Positions 17,801 through 25,926 of a DNA stretch of 64,000 bases are shown here, piece by piece. The stretch is taken from assembly GCF_034931405.1 (NCBI RefSeq), contig NZ_JAYGHA010000012.1:62001-126000 (forward strand), in the 5' to 3' direction. A model generated the notes under the pieces. That model was not told the origin of the DNA, did not search any database, and saw only the letters and a program-made list of their open reading frames with translations. Position 1 is the stretch's first letter; every line of letters begins with the position of its first letter. Source of the DNA: RDYJ01 sp034931405 (GTDB lineage Bacteria; Cyanobacteriota; Cyanobacteriia; Cyanobacteriales; Nostocaceae). The translations under genes and the position numbers were made by a program.

Positions 17801-20800
17801 TCCATCATTACTTCCTGAAGCAAGAAATTTACCATCTGGGCTAAAACTAATCGTATTAAATTGCTCTTTATTTCCTCCTAAAGTTTTGATTAAAGTGCCA
17901 TCAGATTTCCACAACCTTATGGTTTTGTCTGCACTTGCAGAGGCTATCATATTACCATCAGGGCTAAATTTTACGTCTGTAATTTCCTTACTATGTCCTT
18001 CTAATTGATTAGCAGCATCCAAACCATAAACAGTTTCTTGTAGCCTAGCAATAACCTGATTACGAGTATCATTTTCGACTCCAAATTGCCCAAATCCGCC
18101 TCGCAATTCTTTCCCAGCGTTAATTCCTTCTACTAAACCATCAAATTTCTTACCAGAAGTATAAATAGTTTCTGATTTAGCACTCATTTCCCTTAATTCA
18201 GCATTGGTTTTACCAATATTAGCTTGTACTCCCAATACAACTGCAAGAATAGCTAAAACTCCCATCAAAGCACCACCAGCACCAACAATTTTTAATTGTC
18301 GTTTTAGAACCTGGTTTAATTCTGCTTCACTTTTCTTTCTTTTCTCTCGTTCTTGTTTCAATTGTGTGTGTAAATCATTATCTCTTTGTTGGCGAATAAA
18401 AGCTACCAAATAATCATGGACAATTTGATAACGATTAGCAGGGTGTTCTGGTATCAGAAAAATCAACCCTGTTTTCTTTAAAATTTCTAAAACTAAATTT
18501 AATTGTTCTTCTGTAAATGCTGAATCTAAAATTAAAGTTTTTAATTCAGTTTCAATTTCTTCACGAGTTTTCAGAGGACGAGTATTATTTTCATCAGTTA
18601 ATAGGTAAAGTACATCTTCTGTTAATTGTTTATTTTCAATTCCACAATCTTGAATAACATTTGCTAAATAATTTTTTACTAATTCTTCTTTTGTTCCAAA
18701 TGCTCTATATTTAGCTAAAGTGGTAATTCCTTCAGCTTGCATTTGTGCGCCCATAACTTGCATTTCAATCGGACGCACTTCTCCTAGACTCTTTGCCAAT
18801 TCTGCCACCATATAATCAATTAATTCAGGTTCTAACTGAAATTGAGAACTTTGGCTTAATCTTTTAATAACTTCTTTGGCATTTTCAGGGGAGAAATTTC
18901 CTAAATGATAAAGAATATTTTTATTCAGGATATCATTGTTGATTGCTGTCATATTTTCCAGACGATTGCAAATCAACAAATAATGTAGATAGTCTTCACG
19001 CAAAGAAAGAATTATTTTAACAACGCTGTTTTTAATATTTAAAAGCTGACTGAGAAAATCAAAAAATTCTTTCTTTTTTGTTGGGTCATTAGAAACAAAG
19101 AAAAATTCTTCAAATTGATCAAAAATCAATACTGTTAATAAATTATGATGAGCATTTTGCTCTAACTGATTAATGATTGTTTGAGTTGAATCTAGTACCA
19201 AAAATCCGTTAATTTCCTTCTCTTTTAGAGCTTTTTGGCAACTATTACCAAGTTCTCTCACCCAATCTGTATAAGCTCTTAAAACAATTGGTAAAATATC
19301 AAGAGTACCAATGGATTTACTTTGTAAAACAGGAACTAACCCCGCATTAACAAGGGAACTTTTACCCACTCCTGACTGACCATGAATTACGGTCAATTTA
19401 TGCTGAGTGCTACCAATTCTACTGACTAATTCTTCAATATCATATTGTCGTCCCGATGCAGCAATTTCTTGAGGAATTTGCTCTTTTTTATCGTTTTTTC
19501 TTTGTTGATATTTTAATCTGATTGATGCTTGTAAACGTCCTGCACCAACAAAAGCCGTAATTCCTAGCTGAGTTTTAAGATAGCGTTGTTCTTCTTTTAG
19601 TTCAAAAGCCTGAAGATATTCATGTTGTTCAACGTAATAAATATCATGCAATTCTTGGACAATAGAAAGATAAAGTTGAGGATTTTTATAAGGGTCGCTT
19701 TTTTGAGCATTTTTCAAACTTGTAACAGCGTTGTCAATATCTTTTAATTGACGTTGAGCTTTACCTAATAGAAACCAATACCATCCTCGATCTTGTTCAG
19801 TCCCTTGAGCATCCAAAATACTTAAAGCTTGTTCAATTAAGCTTTTCCCTTGCACCGCATCATTTTTACTCAATGCTATCTCTGCTAAAAAGGCATAATC
19901 TTGTGCTAATTCTACCTGCTTATGGTAGGTTTGGTGTAGCTTTTGTACCTTTTGGGTAATTTCTTTTAATTCATCCCAAGATTCTAATTCCTTTAAAATC
20001 TTTTGGTATGGGAAAATAAATTTAGCTACTAAATCTAATCTCTGTTGTTCCTCAAAAATATCAAGACATTGTTGAAAATATTGCTTTGCTAGTTGCCATT
20101 GACCTGTTGTATTTTTGTAAAATAATTCAGCTTTTCGGCTATGACATAACCCAATATAAAATAGTAAAACTGCTTGTTTTAATGGTAAATCTTGCAGTTC
20201 TTCTGTTTGTGCTTCTGGTTCAGAAGATACTGAAGAAGAATCCAGCTTTTGCTGTTCTATATTTTTTAATTCTTGGGCTAATTCTTGCCACAATTCTAAA
20301 CTTTGTTGATAGTGAGCTAAAGCTGTATCAATTTCATCTTTCCGATTAAGATTTCGCCCTTGGGCAAATTCGATACTTGCTCTTAATGCTAAGTCTAATT
20401 CATATCCCTGATTTTCTAAATTTCTTCGTGCTGCTGTAATCTCTAAGCGTTCATCTGTACTAAAAAGCTGATTATTAGGTACAAATTGACTATTTGCGCC
20501 TAATTCTAAAATTTTGCTAAATAAAACATGACAGTTATGTTGTAATTTACTAACTAAAATCTCAGGTGGAATTATAAAACTAATCCTAGTTGTCCAACTT
20601 TCAAAGTCAGGGATTAATCTTTTAAACAGCCGGACAATATCATCATTAATCCATAAAAATATGGCAAAATGGCAGTTTTTTCTAAATTCTTCTCTGACCG
20701 GATTTAAGGATAATAGTAATTGTTCTATATTCTGAACAGATTCTAATCCATAAATTACTAATCCGTTTAACTGCTGATTTCCTTGAATTTCTTGGATTTT

Positions 20801-21025
20801 TGAGTAGAGTTTAGTAACAGAAGGTTCTAAATCAAGTTCTCGAATATTAGGACAAAGTTCTGATAATCTGGTTCTAATACCATCCCTTAAAACGGCATAG
20901 TTACACTTAACCAAAACTAAAGAAAATTGCCCTTGAGACATTTCAACGGCAAACTGAAATTCTTCTAATGCCTGTTGGTTATAGTCAACAGCTTGAACAA
21001 ATGGTTTCAGGTTATCATTATTCAT
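14858..21025 (-). CDS. STAND-type NTPase with TPR and ~1000 residues of WD40 repeats
   Basis: A 2055-residue signalling-type protein. Residues ~1-190 look like an NTPase fold without a P-loop. TPR-like helices follow (~215-480), then an nSTAND-type ATPase with Walker A GQSGVGKSSLVNAG near 550 and Walker B-like LLTVLIFDQFEEFFF near 630. A membrane helix at ~910-935 (IVGAGGALMGVLAILAVVLG) comes next. From ~1000 to ~2025 lie more than 20 WD40 units (FSPDG...IASAS.D.TI.LW), enough for about three propellers. The conserved tail GCEQVRDYLKTNP closes the protein. Such proteins sense a ligand through the repeats and switch on ATP binding. The stop region overlaps nothing; the start overlaps the upstream ATPase stop by 4 bases. 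No effector domain is recognisable, so defence or signalling is open. Confidence 0.85.
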   Translation of the reverse strand: MNNDNLKPFVQAVDYNQQALEEFQFAVEMSQGQFSLVLVKCNYAVLRDGIRTRLSELCPNIRELDLEPSVTKLYSKIQEIQGNQQLNGLVIYGLESVQNIEQLLLSLNPVREEFRKNCHFAIFLWINDDIVRLFKRLIPDFESWTTRISFIIPPEILVSKLQHNCHVLFSKILELGANSQFVPNNQLFSTDERLEITAARRNLENQGYELDLALRASIEFAQGRNLNRKDEIDTALAHYQQSLELWQELAQELKNIEQQKLDSSSVSSEPEAQTEELQDLPLKQAVLLFYIGLCHSRKAELFYKNTTGQWQLAKQYFQQCLDIFEEQQRLDLVAKFIFPYQKILKELESWDELKEITQKVQKLHQTYHKQVELAQDYAFLAEIALSKNDAVQGKSLIEQALSILDAQGTEQDRGWYWFLLGKAQRQLKDIDNAVTSLKNAQKSDPYKNPQLYLSIVQELHDIYYVEQHEYLQAFELKEEQRYLKTQLGITAFVGAGRLQASIRLKYQQRKNDKKEQIPQEIAASGRQYDIEELVSRIGSTQHKLTVIHGQSGVGKSSLVNAGLVPVLQSKSIGTLDILPIVLRAYTDWVRELGNSCQKALKEKEINGFLVLDSTQTIINQLEQNAHHNLLTVLIFDQFEEFFFVSNDPTKKKEFFDFLSQLLNIKNSVVKIILSLREDYLHYLLICNRLENMTAINNDILNKNILYHLGNFSPENAKEVIKRLSQSSQFQLEPELIDYMVAELAKSLGEVRPIEMQVMGAQMQAEGITTLAKYRAFGTKEELVKNYLANVIQDCGIENKQLTEDVLYLLTDENNTRPLKTREEIETELKTLILDSAFTEEQLNLVLEILKKTGLIFLIPEHPANRYQIVHDYLVAFIRQQRDNDLHTQLKQEREKRKKSEAELNQVLKRQLKIVGAGGALMGVLAILAVVLGVQANIGKTNAELREMSAKSETIYTSGKKFDGLVEGINAGKELRGGFGQFGVENDTRNQVIARLQETVYGLDAANQLEGHSKEITDVKFSPDGNMIASASADKTIRLWKSDGTLIKTLGGNKEQFNTISFSPDGKFLASGSNDGKIKLWQIDGKNDKELPTNFIGHNDKINDISFSPDDKLIATASSDRTIKIWNLDGTEIRTLKGHKSDVNRVVFSHDGKLIASASSIKNESNNSEITTIKIWKVDNDKQLQSLDIPDLKSFMFSHDNKMLMVATNSNIEFWDLDGKLVKTANNNIHFATFTTDGQRLVFLDSNDSKIKLLSIKGTHIESLEKYIQLSDIPEQAKIIYNQKLEQVVVIDNSSNIFTLNNLNKNHFKTKEDDQDTGYIVGLSPDNLLISVKENLVKFWKFDGTPVKPSIKLSDNISDYITHLNPDSKMIASASPDTAVQLFNKNGDLIKDFSKDVNLFEFSPDGKLIVSTDWDNKAQLWKSDGTEIKTLQGHTEIIREVVFSPNSQIIATVSRDKTIKLWKPDGTEINTLKGHKDGIKEVIFSPDSQLIATVGWDNQVKLWDKQGKRIKNIEGYKDDGHDIKKGQVKFSPDSQILFVPNDSNNDAQIWVRNNKNILNIPGDKQIFENIMFTPNSQIIKISNDRKKLEFWNRNGISNQTILKNIKEIYNFRFSPDIKLFIIEDETNILKVFKSDGSMIENFQIDCNNNIGCIGFSTNGQTIAKITETSVELWNRNGEKITTEPIKSNTENPSLTVNNISKTDTRIFDRIASADKDNTIKLWDTKGEEIATLSGHQKEITQINFSPDGKTLVSLDKSQTVKFWNSGNGKLIKTFQGDGNRISNVKINADNQTIAVFGDKDVVKVWNRQGKLITTVKGHSNSINNFSFSPDGQTIASASYDQDTKNNTIILWNLLKKEIIGKPWNGHTEIINSISFSPDGQTIATASDDNTVQLWSLDGTKKLPLMEHSSGINKVIFSPDGKTIVTASNDSTIELWSLDGTEKVPLKGHSSSVTNINFSPDGQMIVSVDNHNNIKIWSLDGKLLKSFDKDTLMGSDVRFSADGKQIIAMSGDQVLIWSWNLDELLKKGCEQVRDYLKTNPNVKDTKLCDDILMVHGN

Positions 21026-22446
21026 GGTTGTAACTCCTTAGCTGTTGCCAAAATCGGATTAACATCAAACCAAGATTCTGATTTTTCTGACTGGTGATAT
21101 TCATATACAAACATACTCCGAATTAGGGTTTGATATTCTTGATCACCTGCGACTTTTTTCTCTTGAAACACAGCGCGTAGCAATTGCCATTCATGTTGAT
21201 CGACTCCTAAACGTTGTTCGTTGCAATCAACTGTAATTACCATTTCTAGCGTCTCACGAGAAATCGGCAATCCTTTTTGTTTTTTAAGGGAGTCATTGAG
21301 AAGACGTAATAATTGTCTGACATGACCTCCACTCATCAAACAAAGGTAATTGAATGTTTCTTCATGATCAAAAATTTCCCCAATTTTAGTTAACCGTTCT
21401 GCTTCAGTTAAATAAGGAAATGCTCGTGCTAAAATCATTTGTCGTAACAATTCCATTCCTGCTTCACACTGGCTGCCATCTTTTAATTTAAGAGAAACCA
21501 TTGGTAAGACAAAAGGAGTTGTTAAAAATCGTTGTTTGAGAGTATTAAAATCATTAGAAAAGCGTAAACCCAAGGGCATTGTATAAACTACATGACAGTT
21601 TAGCGATCGCAATTGTTCTCCACGATCTACAAATAAATACTCTTGCTGGGATCTTCCCCAAGGTTTAGGTATATTATCAATTTTGTCAAGGCTGTCAACA
21701 ATCACAACTAATCCTTTTTTACCCAGTTCTTTAAGTTGACTAATTCCTGGTGCTAATAATTCTTGGTTAATCGCTTCTAAAATACCACTGGTACGGGGTT
21801 CGAGATATCCCCTTAATTTACCTCTTAAATCGGGACTAGCTTTAGTTTTAGCGTTGATTTTACCAATTAAAGGTGCAACTAAGGAAACTCCTTCTTTTTG
21901 ATCAAAGCTAATTTTTCCAATTCCCGGAATCCCCACTTCCACCTCAAATTTGCCTTGACTATTAGCTGATATTTTCCCCATTCCTGGTACTTCAGCATCC
22001 GCAGTTAGTTCAATTTCAGTTTGTAATAGCCGAGAAACTTGTTTAATTACATCTTGGATCGTTTTTGGTTGAGAATTTGCCAAATGGTCAAAACTTTCAC
22101 TCACACGACGGGCGATCGCTAGTAAAATATCACTAACATCAACATCTCCCATTTCTAAATCTTGGGAAGAATCAAAATAAACTACATGAAACCCTTCTGT
22201 TTCTAATTGTGCCTTCAGTAGCAACAATTCTGTAGATTTGCCACAACCAATATGTCCTGTAAATAATTGACAGTAAGCCTCATCTCTATGCCATAAGGTA
22301 ATATTATCTTTTAATTCTTCAATAATTCGACCACCTCGAACTGAGGAAAAATCAATATAATATTTATGATCTTCTTGATTGTTATCTACAAATAGGGTCT
22401 TTCCAGGACTTGTAGCCTGAAAAAACTTTTTTAAGTCTAATGTCAT
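21022..22446 (-). CDS. P-loop ATPase partner of the STAND-WD40 protein
   Basis: The 474-residue AAA-type ATPase has Walker A FTGHIGCGKSTELLLLKAQL near residue 80 and Walker B GLVVIVDSLDKID near 245. Between them is an unusual insert (~150-215) with three related Gly-rich units: PGMGKISANSQGKF, PGIGKISFDQKEG and PLIGKINAKTK. The C-terminal part (LMSGGHVRQLLRLLNDSL) resembles the arginine-sensor and helical region of STAND/ORC-like ATPases. The gene overlaps the start of the 2055-residue WD40 gene by 4 bases, so the two are made together and probably act together. The precise role is unknown. Confidence 0.75.
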   Translation of the reverse strand: MTLDLKKFFQATSPGKTLFVDNNQEDHKYYIDFSSVRGGRIIEELKDNITLWHRDEAYCQLFTGHIGCGKSTELLLLKAQLETEGFHVVYFDSSQDLEMGDVDVSDILLAIARRVSESFDHLANSQPKTIQDVIKQVSRLLQTEIELTADAEVPGMGKISANSQGKFEVEVGIPGIGKISFDQKEGVSLVAPLIGKINAKTKASPDLRGKLRGYLEPRTSGILEAINQELLAPGISQLKELGKKGLVVIVDSLDKIDNIPKPWGRSQQEYLFVDRGEQLRSLNCHVVYTMPLGLRFSNDFNTLKQRFLTTPFVLPMVSLKLKDGSQCEAGMELLRQMILARAFPYLTEAERLTKIGEIFDHEETFNYLCLMSGGHVRQLLRLLNDSLKKQKGLPISRETLEMVITVDCNEQRLGVDQHEWQLLRAVFQEKKVAGDQEYQTLIRSMFVYEYHQSEKSESWFDVNPILATAKELQP

Positions 22447-22559
22447 GAACCCTTGATCTCTCTAAAAATTACTATTTCAGTATGAGAGCTTTGGTGCAAG
22501 TAAGATGTTATTTATAATATTATGTAATTTTTTGTTATAAAAATTTATTTAGGGCTTGC

Positions 22560-22612
22560 TGTATCGCTAAAGCGAAAGCTTCGCTAACGCGGAGCGTGCC
22601 GTCAGGCATATA
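22560..22612. repeat. Nostocales-type palindromic repeat
   Basis: A GC-rich island in AT-rich DNA, containing AGCGAAAGCTTCGCT (an imperfect palindrome) followed by AACGCGGAGCGTGCCGTCAG. Fragments like this are dispersed through Nostoc/Anabaena genomes. The rest of the 22447-22942 gap holds the hairpin repeat copy 3 and nothing gene-like. Confidence 0.6.
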
Positions 22613-22785
22613 AATGTGAAACCTAGAGAAATCAAAGGTTTGAGGCTGATAAACAGAAAATTAGGTACAAGTATTTTGAAGGATGTACCATCAAAAGCGT
22701 GCATTTTGGGTCTGATAAAAGGAAAAATTGGTTGTTAAAGATAGCCCAAACTCTTGCCTCTTGCCTTTTGCCATCGTTCATATCC

Positions 22786-22852
22786 AGATCCCCGACTTCT
22801 TTTATTTATTGTGTCCATAAATGATAAATTGATCTTCAGAAGTCGGGGATCT
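22786..22852. repeat. Hairpin repeat, copy 3 of 4
   Basis: Arms AGATCCCCGACTTCT (22786-22800) and AGAAGTCGGGGATCT (22838-22852) match copies 1 and 2 exactly. The loop differs at several bases, and this copy is flanked by CTTATCGCC on the right, so it is inserted in reverse relative to the others. Confidence 0.9.
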
Positions 22853-22942
22853 TATCGCCTTACTTGAATTCTTACCTTTTGAGAAGAAATTTAATTTATA
22901 TGAAAATATGCTTTTCCTGGTTCAGAAAAGGCATATAATTTA

Positions 22943-24127
22943 TCATTCCCCCAATTTATCAAACAAATCTGCCAACACCACATTAGAAAACAAAAACCCA
23001 TCAGGATCAGTTAACCGCAATCTTTCCCCGATAATTTCCACCCAACCTTGAGGAAAATAAGGTTGCAAACAACGTTTAATTTCCTCTACCTTTTCTGTTC
23101 CAAACTTTTCCACCAACATCCTTAAACTCAAACCTTCTGCTAAACGCAAACCCAACATTAAAGTTTCTAATAATTCTTCTGCCAAAGGTGTGATTTCACA
23201 ATCAATGATTGCACCATTTTCCAACCATTGATAATATTCTTTGGTTTTTCGGGGACGGGTAAAGCGTTTACCTTGCACATAACTAGCCGCACCCATTCCG
23301 AAACCGTAATAAGATAGATTTTGCCAATAAACTCGATTATGTTGACATTGATGTCCGCTTTTGGCATAGTTGGAAATTTCATAATGTTCATAACCTGCAC
23401 CAGTTAAAACCTGTTGACCTAGTTGGTACATTTTGACCGTGGTTTCATCCGTCGGTAGAGGTTGATCTCCTGGTTTGTAATAACGACCAAAAGCTGTACC
23501 TGGTTCTATGGTTAAATCATAAATAGAGATATGATTGGGGGCAATTTCTACCGCTTTAGTCAGGGAATCTTGCCATTGATCCAAAGACTGATGTGGCAAC
23601 CCGGAAATTAGGTCTAAGCTAAATTCGGGTATCTCGACTTGGTGGATTAACTCGATAGCTGCAAAAATATCTTCAACTGAGTGCGATCGCCCGGCAATTT
23701 TTAACAACTCTGCTTGAAACGTCTGCACCCCTAAGCTTACCCGGTTCACACCTGCACTGCGATAACCTGCCATAAGTGCCAAATCAAAAGTACCGGGGTC
23801 CATTTCCATAGAAATTTCTGCACCTTCAGTAATGCCAAAACGCTTTTCTAATGCTGTTAATAAACATTGCAATTGTTCTGTAGATAGCAGCGAAGGTGTA
23901 CCACCACCAAAGAAAATAGTTTCTAGGGGTTGACTAAATGCTGGTGAAATGCTGATTTCCTGACACACTGCCTGAACATATTGGGAAATTGTACTAGAAG
24001 TTTCACCCCGCAAGCGATCGCCCACAACAAACACCGGAAAATCACAATAAAAACACCGTCGCCGACAAAAGGGAATATGCACGTAAGCAGCACTAGGTAT
24101 TTGCGAAATAATCACTTTTTGAATCAT
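22943..24127 (-). CDS. hemW: HemW-type radical SAM protein (HemN-like)
   Basis: A 394-residue radical-SAM protein from ATG 24127 (a TTG three codons upstream is less likely). The N-terminus has YVHIPFCRRRCFYCDFPVF with the CxxxCxxC cluster ligands (21, 25 and 28 from this start). The SAM-binding glycines are in ETIFFGGGTPSLLS, with RVSLGVQTFQ and SLDLISGLPHQS following. The order matches HemW, the heme-binding relative of oxygen-independent coproporphyrinogen oxidase, rather than true HemN, which is longer. HemW inserts heme into respiratory proteins in some bacteria. True enzyme activity cannot be excluded from sequence. It stands alone, with ~380 bases of intergenic DNA upstream. Confidence 0.85.
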   Translation of the reverse strand: MIQKVIISQIPSAAYVHIPFCRRRCFYCDFPVFVVGDRLRGETSSTISQYVQAVCQEISISPAFSQPLETIFFGGGTPSLLSTEQLQCLLTALEKRFGITEGAEISMEMDPGTFDLALMAGYRSAGVNRVSLGVQTFQAELLKIAGRSHSVEDIFAAIELIHQVEIPEFSLDLISGLPHQSLDQWQDSLTKAVEIAPNHISIYDLTIEPGTAFGRYYKPGDQPLPTDETTVKMYQLGQQVLTGAGYEHYEISNYAKSGHQCQHNRVYWQNLSYYGFGMGAASYVQGKRFTRPRKTKEYYQWLENGAIIDCEITPLAEELLETLMLGLRLAEGLSLRMLVEKFGTEKVEEIKRCLQPYFPQGWVEIIGERLRLTDPDGFLFSNVVLADLFDKLGE

Positions 24128-24136
24128 TATGAACAA

Positions 24137-24514
24137 GAATTAATTTAATTAACAAACAACTACAAATAATGACAATGAGTGCTTAGTTTACAACTTTTAA
24201 TCTTTTGATCACACTTTTGATCACAAAAATAAAGTGTATTACCAACCAATGAAATCCCCACTTTGTTTAAAAATCCATATAGCAAAAGGATTTGATTGCT
24301 GTAGAGATGTTCCGCCGGAATGTCCCTACTGACTGCTGATAGCTGTTGTCAGAATAATTATGCAGGGAAAACTCTTTGGTTATAATGTTTGCATATATTG
24401 TATTTATTGCCGAAATCCCTAGCGTAAGTCTCTATTTCTTCATCAATCTGACCGTGGAAATAAAACATACCTTACTCTCTTGGGTAACTACAGTTGTAGG
24501 AAAAAAACACAATC
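24137..24514. other. Intergenic region with a hairpin repeat
   Basis: 378 bases between divergent hemW and the PIN-TRAM gene, so both promoters should lie here. GTAGAGATGTTCC...GGAATGTCCCTAC at about 24301-24331 forms an imperfect hairpin related to the one at 52991-53018. I see no gene-like frame. Confidence 0.5.
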
Positions 24515-25591
24515 ATGCTTGATATCATTATCATTCTCTCATTTATTTTGGCAGCGTCGGGAGTAGGTTACTTTAGCACCGATCTACTCCCCGCAGGAAC
24601 TCTCGACGGAGTAACAAACCTAGACGCATTGCGGTTAGTCGTTGCTGTCTTTGCTGCTATTATTGGTGGTGCAATTGGGCTAAGTTTCCAAACCACATAC
24701 CGTCGTTTAGAAGCACAAGTCCGAGAAATGCCCCTCGAAGTCATTTTAACTCGTGCTATTGGCTTGGTAATTGGGCTATTACTCGCCAACTTAATGTTAG
24801 CCCCGCTATTTTTACTACCCATTCCCCCAGATTTCAGCTTTATTAAACCTCTAGTCGCAGTTGTCGGTAGTATAATACTTTCCGTCACTGGCATGAATTT
24901 GGCAGATACTCACGGACGGGGTTTATTACGCTTAATTAATCCCAACACCGTAGAAACTTTGGTAGTAGAAGGAACTCTTAAACCTGCTAATACCAAAGTT
25001 TTAGACACTAGCTGCATTATTGATGGCCGCATTGAAACCTTACTAGAAACCGGATTTTTAGAAGGGGTAATTATTGTACCGCAGTTTGTTTTACAAGAAC
25101 TGCAACAAGTCGCAGACGCAACTAAAGACATCAAGCGAGTCAGAGGAAGACGGGGTTTAGAAATTCTCAACCGCATTAAAGAAGCTTATCCAGAAAGGAT
25201 TTTAATTAACCCGGCTGATTACGAAGATATTGCTACTGTTGATGCCAAATTGGTAAAATTTGCCCAAGAAATCAACGGTACTCTGTTAACTAATGACTAC
25301 AATTTATCTAAGGTTGCTAGTGTGCAGAAAGTCCCAGTTTTGAATGTGAATGATTTGGTAAACGCAGTTCGTCCATCTTATTTACCTGGCGATAATCTTG
25401 ACTTAAAAATTCTCAAAGAAGGTAAAGAACCAAGTCAAGGTGTTGGTTATTTGGATGATGGAACAATGGTTGTTGTCGAAGAAGGAAGCGGTTATGTTGG
25501 TGGCGAATTACGGGTAGTTGTCACCAGTGCTTTACAAACTTCAGCCGGAAGAATGATTTTTGCTAAACCTCAAGCTTCCGCTTTAGCGTGA
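24515..25591 (+). CDS. Membrane PIN-TRAM protein (YacL-like)
   Basis: The 358-residue product has four membrane segments in the first ~130 residues (LDIIIILSFILAASGVGYF, LVVAVFAAIIGGAIGLSF, IGLVIGLLLANLMLAPLFLL, LVAVVGSIILSVTGMNL). A PIN nuclease domain follows from ~160 (VLDTSCIIDGRIETLLETGF, then GTLLTNDYNLSKVA). A C-terminal TRAM domain from ~290 (GQGVGYLDDGTMVVVEEGSG) should bind RNA. This is the YacL architecture conserved in Firmicutes and cyanobacteria. Acidic PIN residues are present, so RNase activity is plausible. It reads away from hemW and is followed by a terminator. Confidence 0.88.
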   Translation: MLDIIIILSFILAASGVGYFSTDLLPAGTLDGVTNLDALRLVVAVFAAIIGGAIGLSFQTTYRRLEAQVREMPLEVILTRAIGLVIGLLLANLMLAPLFLLPIPPDFSFIKPLVAVVGSIILSVTGMNLADTHGRGLLRLINPNTVETLVVEGTLKPANTKVLDTSCIIDGRIETLLETGFLEGVIIVPQFVLQELQQVADATKDIKRVRGRRGLEILNRIKEAYPERILINPADYEDIATVDAKLVKFAQEINGTLLTNDYNLSKVASVQKVPVLNVNDLVNAVRPSYLPGDNLDLKILKEGKEPSQGVGYLDDGTMVVVEEGSGYVGGELRVVVTSALQTSAGRMIFAKPQASALA

Positions 25592-25620
25592 GGGAAATGG
25601 TAAAAAAAATAGCAGTTCTC

Positions 25621-25653
25621 AAATCCCTGATTTCTTGAAGAAGTTGGGGATTT
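25621..25653 (+). terminator. Terminator of the PIN-TRAM gene
   Basis: AAATCCC pairs with GGGGATTT, with TTCTTGAAGAA as the inner stem, followed by TTTGTTATT. It lies 30 bases after the PIN-TRAM stop codon. Confidence 0.65.
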
Positions 25654-25691
25654 TGTTATTGATATCTTGTCAAAATTCAGGTGAGGCGATA

Positions 25692-25758
25692 AGATCCCCG
25701 ACTTCTTTTATTTATTATGTCCATAAATGATAAATTGATCTGGTGAAGTCGGGGATCT
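25692..25758. repeat. Hairpin repeat, copy 4 of 4
   Basis: Arms AGATCCCCGACTTCT (25692-25706) and GAAGTCGGGGATCT (25745-25758). The flanks GGCGATA on the left and GGGTATGAAC on the right are shared with copy 2, so more than the hairpin itself is conserved. Confidence 0.9.
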
Positions 25759-25894
25759 GGGTATGAACCAATACTGTTCGGTTAAGCGATAGCGCAACCC
25801 AACAAAAGTCTATCAATGTTGGGTTTCCTAACGTCAACCCAACCTACATAATTATATTTTTTGGGCTTAACCGAAAAGTATTGATTGGTGATTA

Positions 25895-25916
25895 ACCTGG
25901 GAATTAATTCCCAGGT
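25895..25916 (-). terminator. Perfect 22-bp palindrome after the Calx-beta gene
   Basis: ACCTGGGAATT followed at once by its exact complement AATTCCCAGGT, 11 bases beyond the Calx-beta stop. It is a likely terminator, though no long T run follows. Confidence 0.55.
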
Positions 25917-25926
25917 ATTTACTCAA

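Noticed and set aside
14858..18020. DNA-level tandem repeats in the WD40 region as a mobile or CRISPR element
   Set aside because: Similarity is at protein level (WD40 units of ~40 residues) with diverged DNA, as expected for propeller repeats.
22943..24127. True oxygen-independent coproporphyrinogen dehydrogenase (HemN)
   Set aside because: The protein is about 60 residues shorter than HemN and its motif order fits HemW.
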